DNA of 64,000 nt from Bacillota bacterium (lineage in GTDB: Bacteria > Bacillota > Clostridia > Christensenellales > CAG-138). A program made the translations under genes and the position numbers. The notes below the pieces were generated by a model. The model was not told the DNA's origin. It saw only the letters and a program-made list of their open reading frames with translations, and searched no databases. Positions 56,701 to 64,000 of the stretch are shown here, in pieces; position 1 is the first letter of the stretch; each line of letters begins with the position of its first letter. The stretch covers positions 1 to 64,000 of the forward strand of contig JAEYHP010000087.1 of assembly GCA_023409435.1 (NCBI GenBank), read 5' to 3'.

Positions 56701-57802
56701 CGTGCACGAACTTGTCGAACGGCCACTTGGGCACCTTCAATACCACATAATCGAGCGTCGGCGCAAAGCAGGCGCATGTCTTGCCCGTGATGTCGTTTTG
56801 AATTTCGTCGAGCGTATACCCTAACGCAATTTTCGTCGCCACCTTGGCGATCGGGTAGCCCGTCGCCTTGCTCGCCAAAGCCGAGGAGCGGGACACGCGC
56901 GGGTTGACCTCGATCACCGCGTACTCAAAGCTGTTTGGATTCAGGGCGAACTGGCAGTTGCAGCCGCCTTCGATCTTGAGCGCGCGAATAATGGAAAGCG
57001 ACGCGCTCCGAAGCATCTGGTATTCCTTATCGGAAAGCGTGACGGCGGGGGCGATTACGATGCTGTCCCCCGTGTGCACGCCCACCGGGTCGAAATTCTC
57101 CATGGAACAGACGGCGATGCAGTTGTCGTTGCCGTCCCGCATGATTTCAAATTCGATCTCCTTCCAGCCGTAGATGTACTTTTCCACCAATATTTGAGTA
57201 ATGGGGGAGAGCAGCAGGCCGTTCGCGGCGATTGTCTTTAATCCCTCTTCCGCGTAGGCCACACCGCCGCCAGCACCCCCCAGCGTGAACGCCGGGCGGA
57301 TGATAATGGGGTAGCCGATGCGCTCGGCGATGTTAAGGGCGGTATCGACGTCGTTTGCGATTTCGGAGGGGATGACGGGCTGGCCGATACTTTGCATGGT
57401 ATCCTTAAACAGCTGCCGGTCTTCCGCTTTGTCTATCGCCTCCGCGTTGGTGCCCAGCAGTTTTATGCCCATGCGGGTCAAGTACCCTTCTTTATGCAGC
57501 TGCATGGCAAGCGTCAGCCCCGTCTGTCCGCCCAAAGAGGCTAAAAGGCTATCCGGCCGCTCCTTTTCAATGATGCGCTTTAACGTTGTGACGGTGAGCG
57601 GCTCCAAATAGATTTCATCCGCCAGAGTCTTGTCCGTCATGATGGTTGCGGGGTTGGAGTTGACGAGCACCACGTTTACGCCCGCATCCTTTAATACACT
57701 GCACGCCTGCGCGCCCGCGTAATCGAACTCGGCCGCCTGGCCGATCACGATCGGCCCCGAGCCGATCATCAGCACTTTTTTGATGCTTTCGTTTAAAGGC
57801 AT
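53768..57802 (-). CDS. carB: Carbamoyl-phosphate synthase large subunit fused to a DapF-like epimerase domain
   Basis: Residues 1 to about 1060 are a full CarB. It has two ATP-grasp halves (GSGPIVIGQAAEFDYAG at the start; GSGPIRIGQGIEFDYSS opening the second half near 560). A C-terminal MGS-like allosteric domain follows (about 930-1060). It makes carbamoyl phosphate from bicarbonate, ATP and CarA-delivered ammonia for citrulline and pyrimidines. From residue 1068 to 1344 an entire diaminopimelate epimerase domain follows in frame (LHFYKMQGTGND, codon CTG where DapF would have its ATG). Its second catalytic Cys is present (Cys1287 in WACGTGACA). The first is Ala1138 (RMAGNSIRC in place of MCGNGIRC). 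The start overlaps carA by 10 nt. Confidence 0.95.
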   Translation of the reverse strand: MPLNESIKKVLMIGSGPIVIGQAAEFDYAGAQACSVLKDAGVNVVLVNSNPATIMTDKTLADEIYLEPLTVTTLKRIIEKERPDSLLASLGGQTGLTLAMQLHKEGYLTRMGIKLLGTNAEAIDKAEDRQLFKDTMQSIGQPVIPSEIANDVDTALNIAERIGYPIIIRPAFTLGGAGGGVAYAEEGLKTIAANGLLLSPITQILVEKYIYGWKEIEFEIMRDGNDNCIAVCSMENFDPVGVHTGDSIVIAPAVTLSDKEYQMLRSASLSIIRALKIEGGCNCQFALNPNSFEYAVIEVNPRVSRSSALASKATGYPIAKVATKIALGYTLDEIQNDITGKTCACFAPTLDYVVLKVPKWPFDKFVHASRRLGTQMKATGEVMAIAPSFEMAIMKAVRGAEISLDTLNLPSLAGTDIRARLKIADDQRLFTVFAALKEGVPVDEIFEVTKIDRWFLYKLKKLADFELAAAEKPLDAETYLAAKRLGYTDKALLRLTGHPLPEHRNAVYKMVDTCGAEFDARTPYFYSTYDDMCESRAIVRGEKPRIIVLGSGPIRIGQGIEFDYSSVHCVRTLRALGYEVTLINNNPETVSTDFSTADRLYFEPLTEEDVLHVIEVEQPIGVVVAFGGQTAIKLTRFLSERKIPILGTSAESIDTAEDRERFDALLERFRFKRPAGIGVTTMGEALCAAERLGYPVLVRPSYVIGGQNMTIAYAEEDVRAYMSIILAQGIDSPVLVDKYMMGTELEVDVISDGRDVLIPGIMQHIERAGVHSGDSIAVYPPYNVSDTMLATIIDCSEKLALALGTKGLVNIQYLIYHNELYVIEVNPRASRTIPYISKVTGVPMVELATKVMVDYCLKDLGYGTGLYKTPPYVAVKVPVFSFEKLNDVNAALGPEMKSTGEVLGVGKTLEEALYKGLLSAGFRIPSSAYERRGGVFISMNKQDRFEILPLAKTLNDLSIQLYATPGTARDIERLGIDVERVNPLCVDNGILDLLESGKLSYIVFTGNGEKAEVQDYIRLHRRALQLGVAVLTSLDTANALASIIASRFNERNTELVDINHLRASRQKLHFYKMQGTGNDCIVLDNRDNSLSCPESLAIRHSDRHFGIGGEGLTLIENSAVADAKIRMFNQDGSEGRMAGNSIRCVGKLLYDQGIVKKDRLSIETSGGVRQLKLYLFDGKVRSVEVDMGKASLHPNDIPAQLPGERVVDAPFHVAGKSWNITLVNVGNPHCVVFCERVDAIDISRVGPQFEHASAFPERINTEFVRVVNRRTLKMRVWERGNGETWACGTGACAAVVAAVENGHCDRNADITVKLLGGDLVVKYTGEAVYLTGNASLVYEGDMEY

Positions 57803-58872
57803 ACGTTCCCTCCCATCAGGTCAAAGAAGCGGTCGAACAAAAACCCCGTATCCTGCGGGCCTGCGCAGGCCTCCGGGTGGAACTGCACGGAGAACGCCCG
57901 CATGTCCGGGTAATCCACGCCCTCGCAGGTCAGGTCGTTCGCGTTATGCAGCCTGAGCTTCGCGCCGCAGCGCGCCAGGCTTTCGCTGATTACGGCGTAG
58001 CCGTGGTTCTGGCTGGTGATGTATACGCGTCCGGTCTCCACATCCCGCACGGGCTGGTTTGCACCGCGGTGGCCGTACTTGAGCTTTTCAGTCTTTCCTC
58101 CGCTTGCAAGCGCCAATAGCTGGTGCCCCAGGCAGATGCCGAATATCGGCACGCGTCCCAGCAGCTTTTTGATTTCGCGGATGACGCCCACATTTTCCGC
58201 CGGGTCGCCGGGGCCGTTAGATAACATCACGCCGTCGGGCCTGTGGGAAAGCAGCGTCTCCGCTGCGGTATCGTAGGGCAGCACCAGCACTTCGCAGCCC
58301 CGCTTGCACAGTTCCCGGATGATGTTGCGTTTCAATCCGCAATCGAGTAACGCCACGCGGAAGCGCTTTTCCCCCGTAGCGGGGTAGAGCCGGGGGCCGG
58401 TGCCGCTGACGGAAGCGACGGCGTTTTCAATTACAAACTCCGAAAGCCCGTCAAAGCTCTCTTTTGTCACCTCGTCCACGATGCGGGCGTTCATCACGCC
58501 GGTCTCACGTATGATTTTTGTGATCTCCCGCGTGTCTACGCCATATAGACCGGGGATACCCTGTTCCTTCAAAAACGCGTTTAACGTGCCGCCCGCACGG
58601 AAATTAGAAGGTTCCTCGCACCATTCCCGCACGATATAGGCCGTGACAAAGCTTTTGCGGCTTTCCATATCCGCCGGGATTATGCCGTAGTTGCCAATGA
58701 GCGGGAATGTCTGCAGCACGATCTGCCCATAGTAGCTCGGGTCGCTGAGCGTTTCCACATAGCCGCACATGCCGGTGGTAAACACCAGCTCGCCGGTGGG
58801 GGAGCCTGTGGCGCCAAAGCGTTTTCCCACAAACGTTTGGCCGTTGGATAACACAAGGGTAGCAGTCTGCAT
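57793..58872 (-). CDS. carA: Carbamoyl-phosphate synthase small subunit
   Basis: This glutaminase subunit supplies ammonia to CarB. The 359 residues have the N-terminal CarA domain (VLSNGQTFVGKRFG, EVVFTTGMCGY-like LVFTTGMCGYVETLSDPSY). The class I amidotransferase domain has its nucleophile at about Cys247 in FGICLGHQLLALA and the His/Glu pair in VQFHPEACAGP. AAAAGGAGG precedes the ATG. It lies after a strong hairpin that ends argF, so carAB may use its own promoter in the 128-nt gap. Confidence 0.96.
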   Translation of the reverse strand: MQTATLVLSNGQTFVGKRFGATGSPTGELVFTTGMCGYVETLSDPSYYGQIVLQTFPLIGNYGIIPADMESRKSFVTAYIVREWCEEPSNFRAGGTLNAFLKEQGIPGLYGVDTREITKIIRETGVMNARIVDEVTKESFDGLSEFVIENAVASVSGTGPRLYPATGEKRFRVALLDCGLKRNIIRELCKRGCEVLVLPYDTAAETLLSHRPDGVMLSNGPGDPAENVGVIREIKKLLGRVPIFGICLGHQLLALASGGKTEKLKYGHRGANQPVRDVETGRVYITSQNHGYAVISESLARCGAKLRLHNANDLTCEGVDYPDMRAFSVQFHPEACAGPQDTGFLFDRFFDLMGGNVCL

Positions 58873-58946
58873 GTGTTCCTCCTTTTCCAGTCTTCTCTAT
58901 CTAAAAAATCATTTTGATACGCCCGTAATATTTTTAAGGAATATAG

Positions 58947-58984
58947 AAAAAGCGGAGCGGGAAATGTTTCCCGTTCCGCTTTTT
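58947..58984. terminator. Strong hairpin between argF and carA
   Basis: A near-perfect stem of about 17 bp (AAAAGCGGA-CGGGAAA with its complement) is flanked by T tracts on both strands, 17 nt after the argF stop. It should end most transcription from the arg genes before carA. Confidence 0.82.
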
Positions 58985-59000
58985 AATATCTTCATGGCCG

Positions 59001-59912
59001 TTACTCCGCTTTCCCAAGGAGCTTGACGAGCACGGCTTTCTGCGCGTGCAGCCGGTTTTCCGCCTCGTCGAATATCTCATTGGCGTGGGCCTCAAAAACG
59101 TCCGTTGTGATCTCCTCTTCCCGGTGCGCCGGGAGGCAATGGAGCACAATGGCGTCGGGTTTTGCCGCTCCCATCACAGCGCCGTTGATTTGGTAGCCAA
59201 CAAACGCCGCCTTGCGTTTCTCCGCCTCGCCCTCCTGGCCCATGGAGGCCCAAACGTCGGTGTATAGGACGTCGGCGTTCTTCGCCGCGGCGAGCACGTT
59301 CGTGGTGCAGGTGAACGTGCCGTTCGCTTTTGCCCATTTCATGATGTCTGCATCGGGCTGGTAATCCACAGGGCAGGCGATGGCCACTTCCATGCCCATT
59401 TTGACACCGCCCACGATAAGCGAGTTTGCCATGTTGTTGCCGTCGCCGATAAAGGCCATCTTCAGGCTCTTGAACGTGCCCTTGTATTCGCGTACCGTCA
59501 TCAGGTCCGCAAGCACCTGGCAGGGGTGTGCGTAATCGGTCAGGCCGTTGATGACGGGGATGGAGCCGTACTTTGCCAAATCTTCCACTTCCTGCTGCTT
59601 ATACGTGCGGATCATGATGCCGTCCAAATACCGGGAAAGCACCCTTGCCGTATCCTGCACGGGTTCGCCGCGGCCGATCTGCAGGTCGTTTGCGGAAAGG
59701 AACAGGGCGCTGCCGCCCAGCTGATACATGCCCACCTCAAAGGAAACGCGCGTGCGCGTGGAGGATTTCTGGAATATCATGCCCAAGGTCTTGCCCGCAA
59801 GGTAGTGGTGGGCGATGCCGTTTTTGCTGTCGTACTTCAATTGGTCGGCAAGGTTTAAAATATCCGTGATTTCCTGCGGGGTTAGGTCGGAAAGTTTGAG
59901 CAAATGCTTCAT
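59001..59912 (-). CDS. argF: Ornithine carbamoyltransferase
   Basis: This enzyme joins carbamoyl phosphate and ornithine to give citrulline. The 303 residues carry the carbamoyl-phosphate motif SSTRTRVSFE (about 51-60), the HPCQ motif in YAHPCQVLADL, and the ornithine and catalytic-Cys loop HCLPAHREEE. AGGAGGAG precedes the ATG. It overlaps argD by 4 nt. An arcA/arcC catabolic context is absent, so the anabolic assignment is favoured. Confidence 0.96.
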   Translation of the reverse strand: MKHLLKLSDLTPQEITDILNLADQLKYDSKNGIAHHYLAGKTLGMIFQKSSTRTRVSFEVGMYQLGGSALFLSANDLQIGRGEPVQDTARVLSRYLDGIMIRTYKQQEVEDLAKYGSIPVINGLTDYAHPCQVLADLMTVREYKGTFKSLKMAFIGDGNNMANSLIVGGVKMGMEVAIACPVDYQPDADIMKWAKANGTFTCTTNVLAAAKNADVLYTDVWASMGQEGEAEKRKAAFVGYQINGAVMGAAKPDAIVLHCLPAHREEEITTDVFEAHANEIFDEAENRLHAQKAVLVKLLGKAE

Positions 59913-61075
59913 TGTTCGATCTCCTCCTTCAGTATGGCGATGGCTTCCTTGAGCAGCGGCGTCGGGATATTGAGCGGCGGCAAAAGCCGGATTTTATTTT
60001 TTGCGGTCAGCACGATCACCCCGCGGGCTAAACAACCAAGCAAAATATCCTTTGCGGGCCGTTCCGTTTCGATGCCCAGCATCAGGCCGAGGCCGCTGAC
60101 GGAAATCACACCTTTTAATGGACCCAGCGCTTCCTTCATATACGCGCTCTTTTCCTGCACTTCCTGCATCAGCTCGTCCGTGAGGCGGGAGAGAACAGAG
60201 ATTGCTCCCGCCGCGCACACCGGGTTGCCGCCGAACGTGGAACCGTGGCTGCCAGTGGTGAGCGTAAACATGGTCTTTTCCCCGAACAGCGTTGCGCCCA
60301 TGGGCAAGCCCCCCGCCAGGCCTTTTGCGGTAGATACGATATCCGGCTTGATGCCGTAGTGCATATAGCAGTACAGTTCTCCCGTGCGGCCGTTGCCCGT
60401 CTGGACCTCGTCTATCACCAGCAGCACGTCCCGCTTTTCGCAAATCGCCGCGACCTCGCGCACATACTCCGGCTCCAGCACGTTTACGCCGCCCTCGCCC
60501 TGTATGAGCTCCATCATCACGGCGCAGACGTCGTCCGCCTCAAGCGCAAGCTTTATGGCGTCGATGTCGTTTGCCGCTACATGCACAAATCCCGGCGTAA
60601 ACGGGCCGAAATCCTTATGGAAGCTTTCCTGCCCCGTGGCGGAAAGCGTGGTGAGTGTGCGGCCGTGGAAGCTGTTCCACAGCGTTATGATATTTGGCCG
60701 GGCGACCGCGCCGTATTTGTCGCTTGCGTACTTGCGTGCGGCTTTTATGGCGCACTCGTTCGCTTCCGCGCCCGAGTTGGAGAAGAACACCTTCTTCATC
60801 CCCGTCCGCTCACACAGCATTTGCCCCAGCTCGGACTGCGGCTCGGTGTAATAGTAGTTGGACACATGCTGCAGCTTATCCACCTGCGTTTTTACCGCGT
60901 CCGCCCATGCGTCGTCCGCGATGCCGAACGCGTTTACCGCAATGCCGCCCCCGAGGTCGATGTATCGTTTGCCCGCCTCATCATACAGCTCCGCGCCCTT
61001 GCCGCTGATGAACGCGACGTCCTGCCGGCCGTATGTCCCCGCGATAAACGCTTGATCCAGTTCTTTGATGGTCAT
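59909..61075 (-). CDS. argD: Acetylornithine aminotransferase
   Basis: This PLP-dependent class III enzyme converts N-acetylglutamate semialdehyde to N-acetylornithine. I start at 61075 (MTIKELDQAF), with AAGGGGG upstream; a longer frame enters element H. The 388 residues show FFSNSGAEANECAIK, the PLP Asp in VLLVIDEVQTGNGRTG, and the Schiff-base Lys in IVSTAKGLAGGLPMGA. It overlaps argF by 4 nt. Confidence 0.95.
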   Translation of the reverse strand: MTIKELDQAFIAGTYGRQDVAFISGKGAELYDEAGKRYIDLGGGIAVNAFGIADDAWADAVKTQVDKLQHVSNYYYTEPQSELGQMLCERTGMKKVFFSNSGAEANECAIKAARKYASDKYGAVARPNIITLWNSFHGRTLTTLSATGQESFHKDFGPFTPGFVHVAANDIDAIKLALEADDVCAVMMELIQGEGGVNVLEPEYVREVAAICEKRDVLLVIDEVQTGNGRTGELYCYMHYGIKPDIVSTAKGLAGGLPMGATLFGEKTMFTLTTGSHGSTFGGNPVCAAGAISVLSRLTDELMQEVQEKSAYMKEALGPLKGVISVSGLGLMLGIETERPAKDILLGCLARGVIVLTAKNKIRLLPPLNIPTPLLKEAIAILKEEIEQ

Positions 61076-61104
61076 TGTGTATGCCCCCTTACCGAAAAGG
61101 TACG

Positions 61105-61152
61105 TTGGAGGCTCTGCCTCCAAACCTCTGCCAAAGGGACACGTCCCTTTGG
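61105..61152 (-). repeat. Two-hairpin element H inside the arg operon
   Basis: Read on the minus strand: CCAAAGGGA/TCCCTTTGG around CGTG (61131-61152), then TTGGAGGC/GCCTCCAA around AGA (61105-61123). The order, linkers (GGGATTCC before, GGTT between) and stem positions match the interior of element E, with a compensated G-C to A-T change in the second stem. It lies between argB and argD. Confidence 0.75.
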
Positions 61153-61179
61153 AATCCCAACGCTTCTTTAGCCGGTTGC

Positions 61180-62034
61180 TTACTTAAACATCGTCCCTAC
61201 GCCTTCGTCCGTCAGCACTTCAATCAGTATGGAGTGCGGCACGCGTCCGTCTATGATGAACACCTTCTTCACCCCGCGCCGGATCGCGTCGATGCAGCAG
61301 TCCACCTTGGGGATCATGCCGCCGGAGATAATACCCTCCCGTACAAGCTGCGGCGCTTCACTCACCGGGATTTCGGAAATGAGCGTAGAAGGGTCGTTCA
61401 TATCCCGCAGGATGCCGTGCGTATCCGTCATGGAAATAAAGCTTTCCGCTCTTAAGCATCCCGCGATGCGGGCGGCCGCGGTATCCGCGTTGATGTTGAA
61501 AGTGTTACCCTTTTCGTCGCATCCCACGGTGGAGATGACGGGGATATAGCCCTTTTCCAATAAATCGTGTATGGGCTGCGTGTTAACGCTTACGATCTCG
61601 CCCACATAGCCCAGCTTTTCGTCGAATGGCTTTGCGTTGAGGATTCGGCAGTCCATGCCCGAAAGGCCGATCGCCTTGCCGCCGATGCTGTCGATGAGCG
61701 CAACCAGATCCTTGTTGATTTTGCCCGCGAGCACCATCTGCACGATCTCCGCCGTTTCCTTATCCGTCACGCGCAAGCCGCCGACAAACTCGCTTTTTTT
61801 GCCCACGCGCTTTAGCATATCGGAAATCTCCGGCCCGCCGCCGCGGATAAGCACCACCTTGATTCCGATGAGGGAGAGCAGCACGATATCGCCCATCACG
61901 GCCCGTTTCAATTCGTCGCTCACCATGGCGTTGCCGCCGTATTTGACCACGATGATCTTGTTGTTGTATTTCTGGATATAGGGCAGCGCCTGTATGAGCA
62001 CCTCTGCCCGCTGGGCATTTGTAATGTCCTTCAT
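61180..62034 (-). CDS. argB: Acetylglutamate kinase
   Basis: This amino-acid-kinase-fold enzyme phosphorylates N-acetylglutamate. The 284 residues include VVKYGGNAM (Lys at the phosphate site), LIRGGGPEISDMLKRVG and NINADTAAARIAGCL. An N-terminal helix (ITNAQRAEVLIQALPYIQKYNNK) is typical of the arginine-inhibited hexameric form, so feedback inhibition is likely. It lies 16 nt after argJ. Confidence 0.96.
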   Translation of the reverse strand: MKDITNAQRAEVLIQALPYIQKYNNKIIVVKYGGNAMVSDELKRAVMGDIVLLSLIGIKVVLIRGGGPEISDMLKRVGKKSEFVGGLRVTDKETAEIVQMVLAGKINKDLVALIDSIGGKAIGLSGMDCRILNAKPFDEKLGYVGEIVSVNTQPIHDLLEKGYIPVISTVGCDEKGNTFNINADTAAARIAGCLRAESFISMTDTHGILRDMNDPSTLISEIPVSEAPQLVREGIISGGMIPKVDCCIDAIRRGVKKVFIIDGRVPHSILIEVLTDEGVGTMFK

Positions 62035-62050
62035 GACTTACCCTTGCTCC

Positions 62051-63265
62051 TTATGAACGGTAGTCGCCGTTGATTTTCACGTAATCATACGTGAGGTCGC
62101 AGCCCCAGGCCGTGGCGGTACACTCCCCGCTGTTGAGGTGGATATAGATGTCGATTTCATCCTGCAGCAGGATATTTTTTGCGATCTCTTCCGAAAACGG
62201 CACGCCCGCGCCGTCGTTGCACACGTCGATATATCCAACACTCGAAGCAAAGGAAACGTCCACTTTGTTGATATCCACATCCGCGCCCGCGTAGCCTATG
62301 GCGCACAGCACCCGGCCCCAGTTGGCGTCCGCGCCGAACATGGCGGCCTTAAACAGGCTGGAGCAGACGACGGATTTTGCGACCGTCCGCGCCGTAACGG
62401 TATCGTTTGCACCCGAAACCTTGCAGGTCAGGAGCTTCGTCGCGCCCTCGCCGTCCTTCGCGATGGCGCGGCAGAGGTGGGAGGTGATTTCTTTCAACGC
62501 CGCGCAGAACGCGGTATAGTCTTCGTTTTCGCTTATGATCGTGTCGTTGCCCGCCAGCCCATTTGCAAGCACCGCCACCATGTCGTTGGTGGAAGTATCG
62601 CCGTCCACGCTCACCATGTTGAAGGTGTCGAGGATATCGCTGGAAAGCGCTTTTTGCAGCATGGCGAGGGAGATGGCGGCGTCCGTCGTAATAAATACCA
62701 GCATGGTCGCCATGTTGGGGTGGATCATGCCCGAGCCCTTGGCGATCCCGCCAATACGGCACTCTTTTCCGGCGACCGTGAAGGATACCGCAGTCTCCTT
62801 TACGGCGAGGTCGGTGGTCATAATGGCGCGAGCCGCTTCGAGACTATTCTCATACCCCAGCGCATCCACAAGCGCGCCCATGCCGCTTTCAATGGGACCG
62901 ATGGGGAGCGGCTGGCCGATCACGCCCGTGGAGGCCACGATAATATCGGTGGTATCAAACCCCAGCGATGCGCCCGCAAGTTCGCACATTTTCTTCGCCA
63001 CAAACGGACCGTCCGCGTTACAGGTGTTCGCATTGCCGGAGTTGCAGAGTATCGCCTGCGCCACGCCGTTTTGTATGTGCTCTTTCGTCACGAGTATCGG
63101 CGCGCCCTTGACTAAATTCTGCGTGTATACGGCGGCGGCGCTCGCCGGAACGTCGCTGACGATCAGCGCCAGGTCCTTTAACGCCTTATTCTTTCTTAAT
63201 CCGCAATGGATGCCTGAAGCCTTGAAGCCTTTTGCGGCGCACACGCCGCCGGGTATTGCGTGCAT
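62051..63265 (-). CDS. argJ: Bifunctional ornithine acetyltransferase/N-acetylglutamate synthase
   Basis: ArgJ recycles the acetyl group from acetylornithine to glutamate. The 404-residue precursor cleaves itself at the ATML site (nucleophile Thr187 in HPNMATMLVFITTDA) into two chains. Other family blocks are NSGNANTCNADGPFVAKKM, STGVIGQPLPI and SVDGDTSTNDM. Whether it also uses acetyl-CoA (bifunctional) cannot be read from sequence. AAGGAGAG precedes the ATG. No separate argA or argE is in the window, which fits the cyclic pathway. Confidence 0.95.
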   Translation of the reverse strand: MHAIPGGVCAAKGFKASGIHCGLRKNKALKDLALIVSDVPASAAAVYTQNLVKGAPILVTKEHIQNGVAQAILCNSGNANTCNADGPFVAKKMCELAGASLGFDTTDIIVASTGVIGQPLPIGPIESGMGALVDALGYENSLEAARAIMTTDLAVKETAVSFTVAGKECRIGGIAKGSGMIHPNMATMLVFITTDAAISLAMLQKALSSDILDTFNMVSVDGDTSTNDMVAVLANGLAGNDTIISENEDYTAFCAALKEITSHLCRAIAKDGEGATKLLTCKVSGANDTVTARTVAKSVVCSSLFKAAMFGADANWGRVLCAIGYAGADVDINKVDVSFASSVGYIDVCNDGAGVPFSEEIAKNILLQDEIDIYIHLNSGECTATAWGCDLTYDYVKINGDYRS

Positions 63266-63290
63266 AATTCTCTCCTTATGGTCCGAGGTA

Positions 63291-63321
63291 CGTTTCTTTT
63301 CTTTCCACGAAAGAAAAGAAA
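63291..63321. repeat. Palindromic hairpin K between argC and argJ
   Basis: A perfect 14-bp stem, GTTTCTTTTCTTTC with its complement around CAC, lies in the 90-nt gap between argC and argJ. It is similar in base pattern to palindrome J in the his operon. Confidence 0.8.
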
Positions 63322-63355
63322 CAAAAGAAAGCGGATTTCATTATCCCAATGATGC

Positions 63356-64000
63356 CTATACGGAGAGCCCTTCCGTCTCTTCCCGCCCCAGCATCAGGTT
63401 CATGCATTGTATGGCGGCGCCCGAAGCGCCTTTACCCAAGTTGTCGTACCGGGCAAGCAATGTCATGCGCTCCCCGCTTCCGGCCACCATCAGTTCCATG
63501 GTGTCCTTGCCTGCAAGGGCATTGGCTGCAAGCATCTGGTTTTCCGCTTCATAGGGAAGGACGGTTATCAGTTTGCTGCCCTCATAGTGCTGCGCATAAA
63601 TCTCGCTGATATCTTCCGGTCGCAGTCGCTTCTCGAGCATGCTTTGATGCAGAGGTACATTCACCAGCATGCCCGCATAAAAATCCGCAACCACGGGAGT
63701 GAATACCGGCGGGAACGCAGTGCCCGCGTACTTTTGCATTTCGGGCAGGTGCTTGTGCGCCTGCAGCGTGGCGTATGCCCGGGGGGCGTCGAACGCCGCA
63801 TCCCGCGTGCTGTCTTCGTATTCCGATATCATCTTTTTCCCGCCGCCGCTGTAGCCGGTGAGGGAGAAGCAGGCAAGCGGCGCTTCCGGGGAAAGGATAC
63901 CGGCGGAAACTAGCGGATAAATGAGCGCGATAAACCCGCTTGCGTGGCAGCCCGGCACGGCCACGCGGGAACCGAAGACAACGCCCGCCCGGTGCGCTTG
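63356..64000 (-). CDS. argC: N-acetyl-gamma-glutamyl-phosphate reductase, C-terminal 214 residues (cut by window edge)
   Basis: This NADPH enzyme makes N-acetylglutamate semialdehyde. The frame stays open to the right edge, so only the C-terminal part is present. The catalytic Cys lies in SRVAVPGCHASGF close to the edge. The later His region is KHLPEMQKY, and the end of the dehydrogenase fold (LLARYDNLGKGASGAAIQCMNLMLG) is complete. The PGCHASG form resembles the shorter type-2 ArgC proteins rather than the NPGCYPT form. It is the first visible gene of the arg operon; its promoter lies outside. Confidence 0.92.
   Translation of the reverse strand, partial: QAHRAGVVFGSRVAVPGCHASGFIALIYPLVSAGILSPEAPLACFSLTGYSGGGKKMISEYEDSTRDAAFDAPRAYATLQAHKHLPEMQKYAGTAFPPVFTPVVADFYAGMLVNVPLHQSMLEKRLRPEDISEIYAQHYEGSKLITVLPYEAENQMLAANALAGKDTMELMVAGSGERMTLLARYDNLGKGASGAAIQCMNLMLGREETEGLSV

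Overview
The window is a dense, GC-rich bacterial chromosome segment. It most resembles an anaerobic, endospore-forming member of the Clostridia (Bacillota). Supporting signs are the sporulation genes yabP, yabQ and two cotF-type coat genes, the rho-rpmE-prmC-prfA-ywlC-ywlE-rpiB-upp gene order familiar from low-GC Gram-positives, KimA, a ThiN-type thiamine pyrophosphokinase, a HisZ-dependent HisG, and consistent AGGAGG-like ribosome binding sites with several TTG/GTG starts. The exact genus cannot be read from the sequence. I see no rRNA, tRNA, CRISPR array, transposase or intact prophage.

Layout. 1-4.8 kb: the 5' end of an alpha/beta hydrolase gene, thiN, an AraC/GyrI regulator, crcB, and a leftward yabP-yabQ-divIC-ppx operon preceded by a sigma-E-like promoter. 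5-15.1 kb: a long rightward housekeeping run (rho, rpmE, a DUF1385 membrane protein, prmC, a CapA lipoprotein, prfA, tsaC, ywlE, rpiB, upp). 15-24.3 kb: a small XRE regulator module with a striking operator, an AEC transporter, asnS, a hypothetical gene, a zinc metallopeptidase, two tandem DegV proteins and a beta-CASP nuclease. 24.4-28.7 kb: a molybdenum block (mogA, modABC, a MoeA-like protein). 28.8-38.5 kb: ADP-ribosylglycohydrolase, coat proteins, DUF454, a DUF6179/DUF6323 pair, mntP behind a yybP-ykoY manganese riboswitch, YibE/F, alkaline phosphatase, and rpsD with a repeat-hairpin leader. 38.6-47.1 kb: a complete histidine operon, hisZGDCBHAF(IE) plus a PHP-type histidinol phosphatase. 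47.4-52.4 kb: a Pit phosphate transporter with its DUF47 partner, KimA and a TauE-like permease. 52.6-64 kb: an AT-richer propeller-like gene and the leftward arginine/carbamoyl-phosphate cluster argCJBDF-carAB.

The genes fit together as de novo histidine and arginine synthesis, phosphate acquisition (PhoA, Pit, DUF47), metal and ion homeostasis (CrcB, MntP, KimA, Mod) and sporulation.

Most unusual points: (1) carB is fused in frame to a complete diaminopimelate epimerase (DapF) domain whose first catalytic cysteine is replaced by alanine. (2) Rho carries a Tyr/Gln-rich, prion-like insertion. (3) A family of intergenic multi-hairpin elements shares a fixed CG-ACATGTG-CG loop and shows compensatory stem changes. 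(4) Other dispersed hairpin or palindrome families occur, some inside the his and arg operons. (5) There are several candidate small regulatory elements: an overlapping mini-ORF before kimA, a promoter-terminator pair that would make a roughly 45-nt RNA at 33.4 kb, and tandem hairpins before rpsD.
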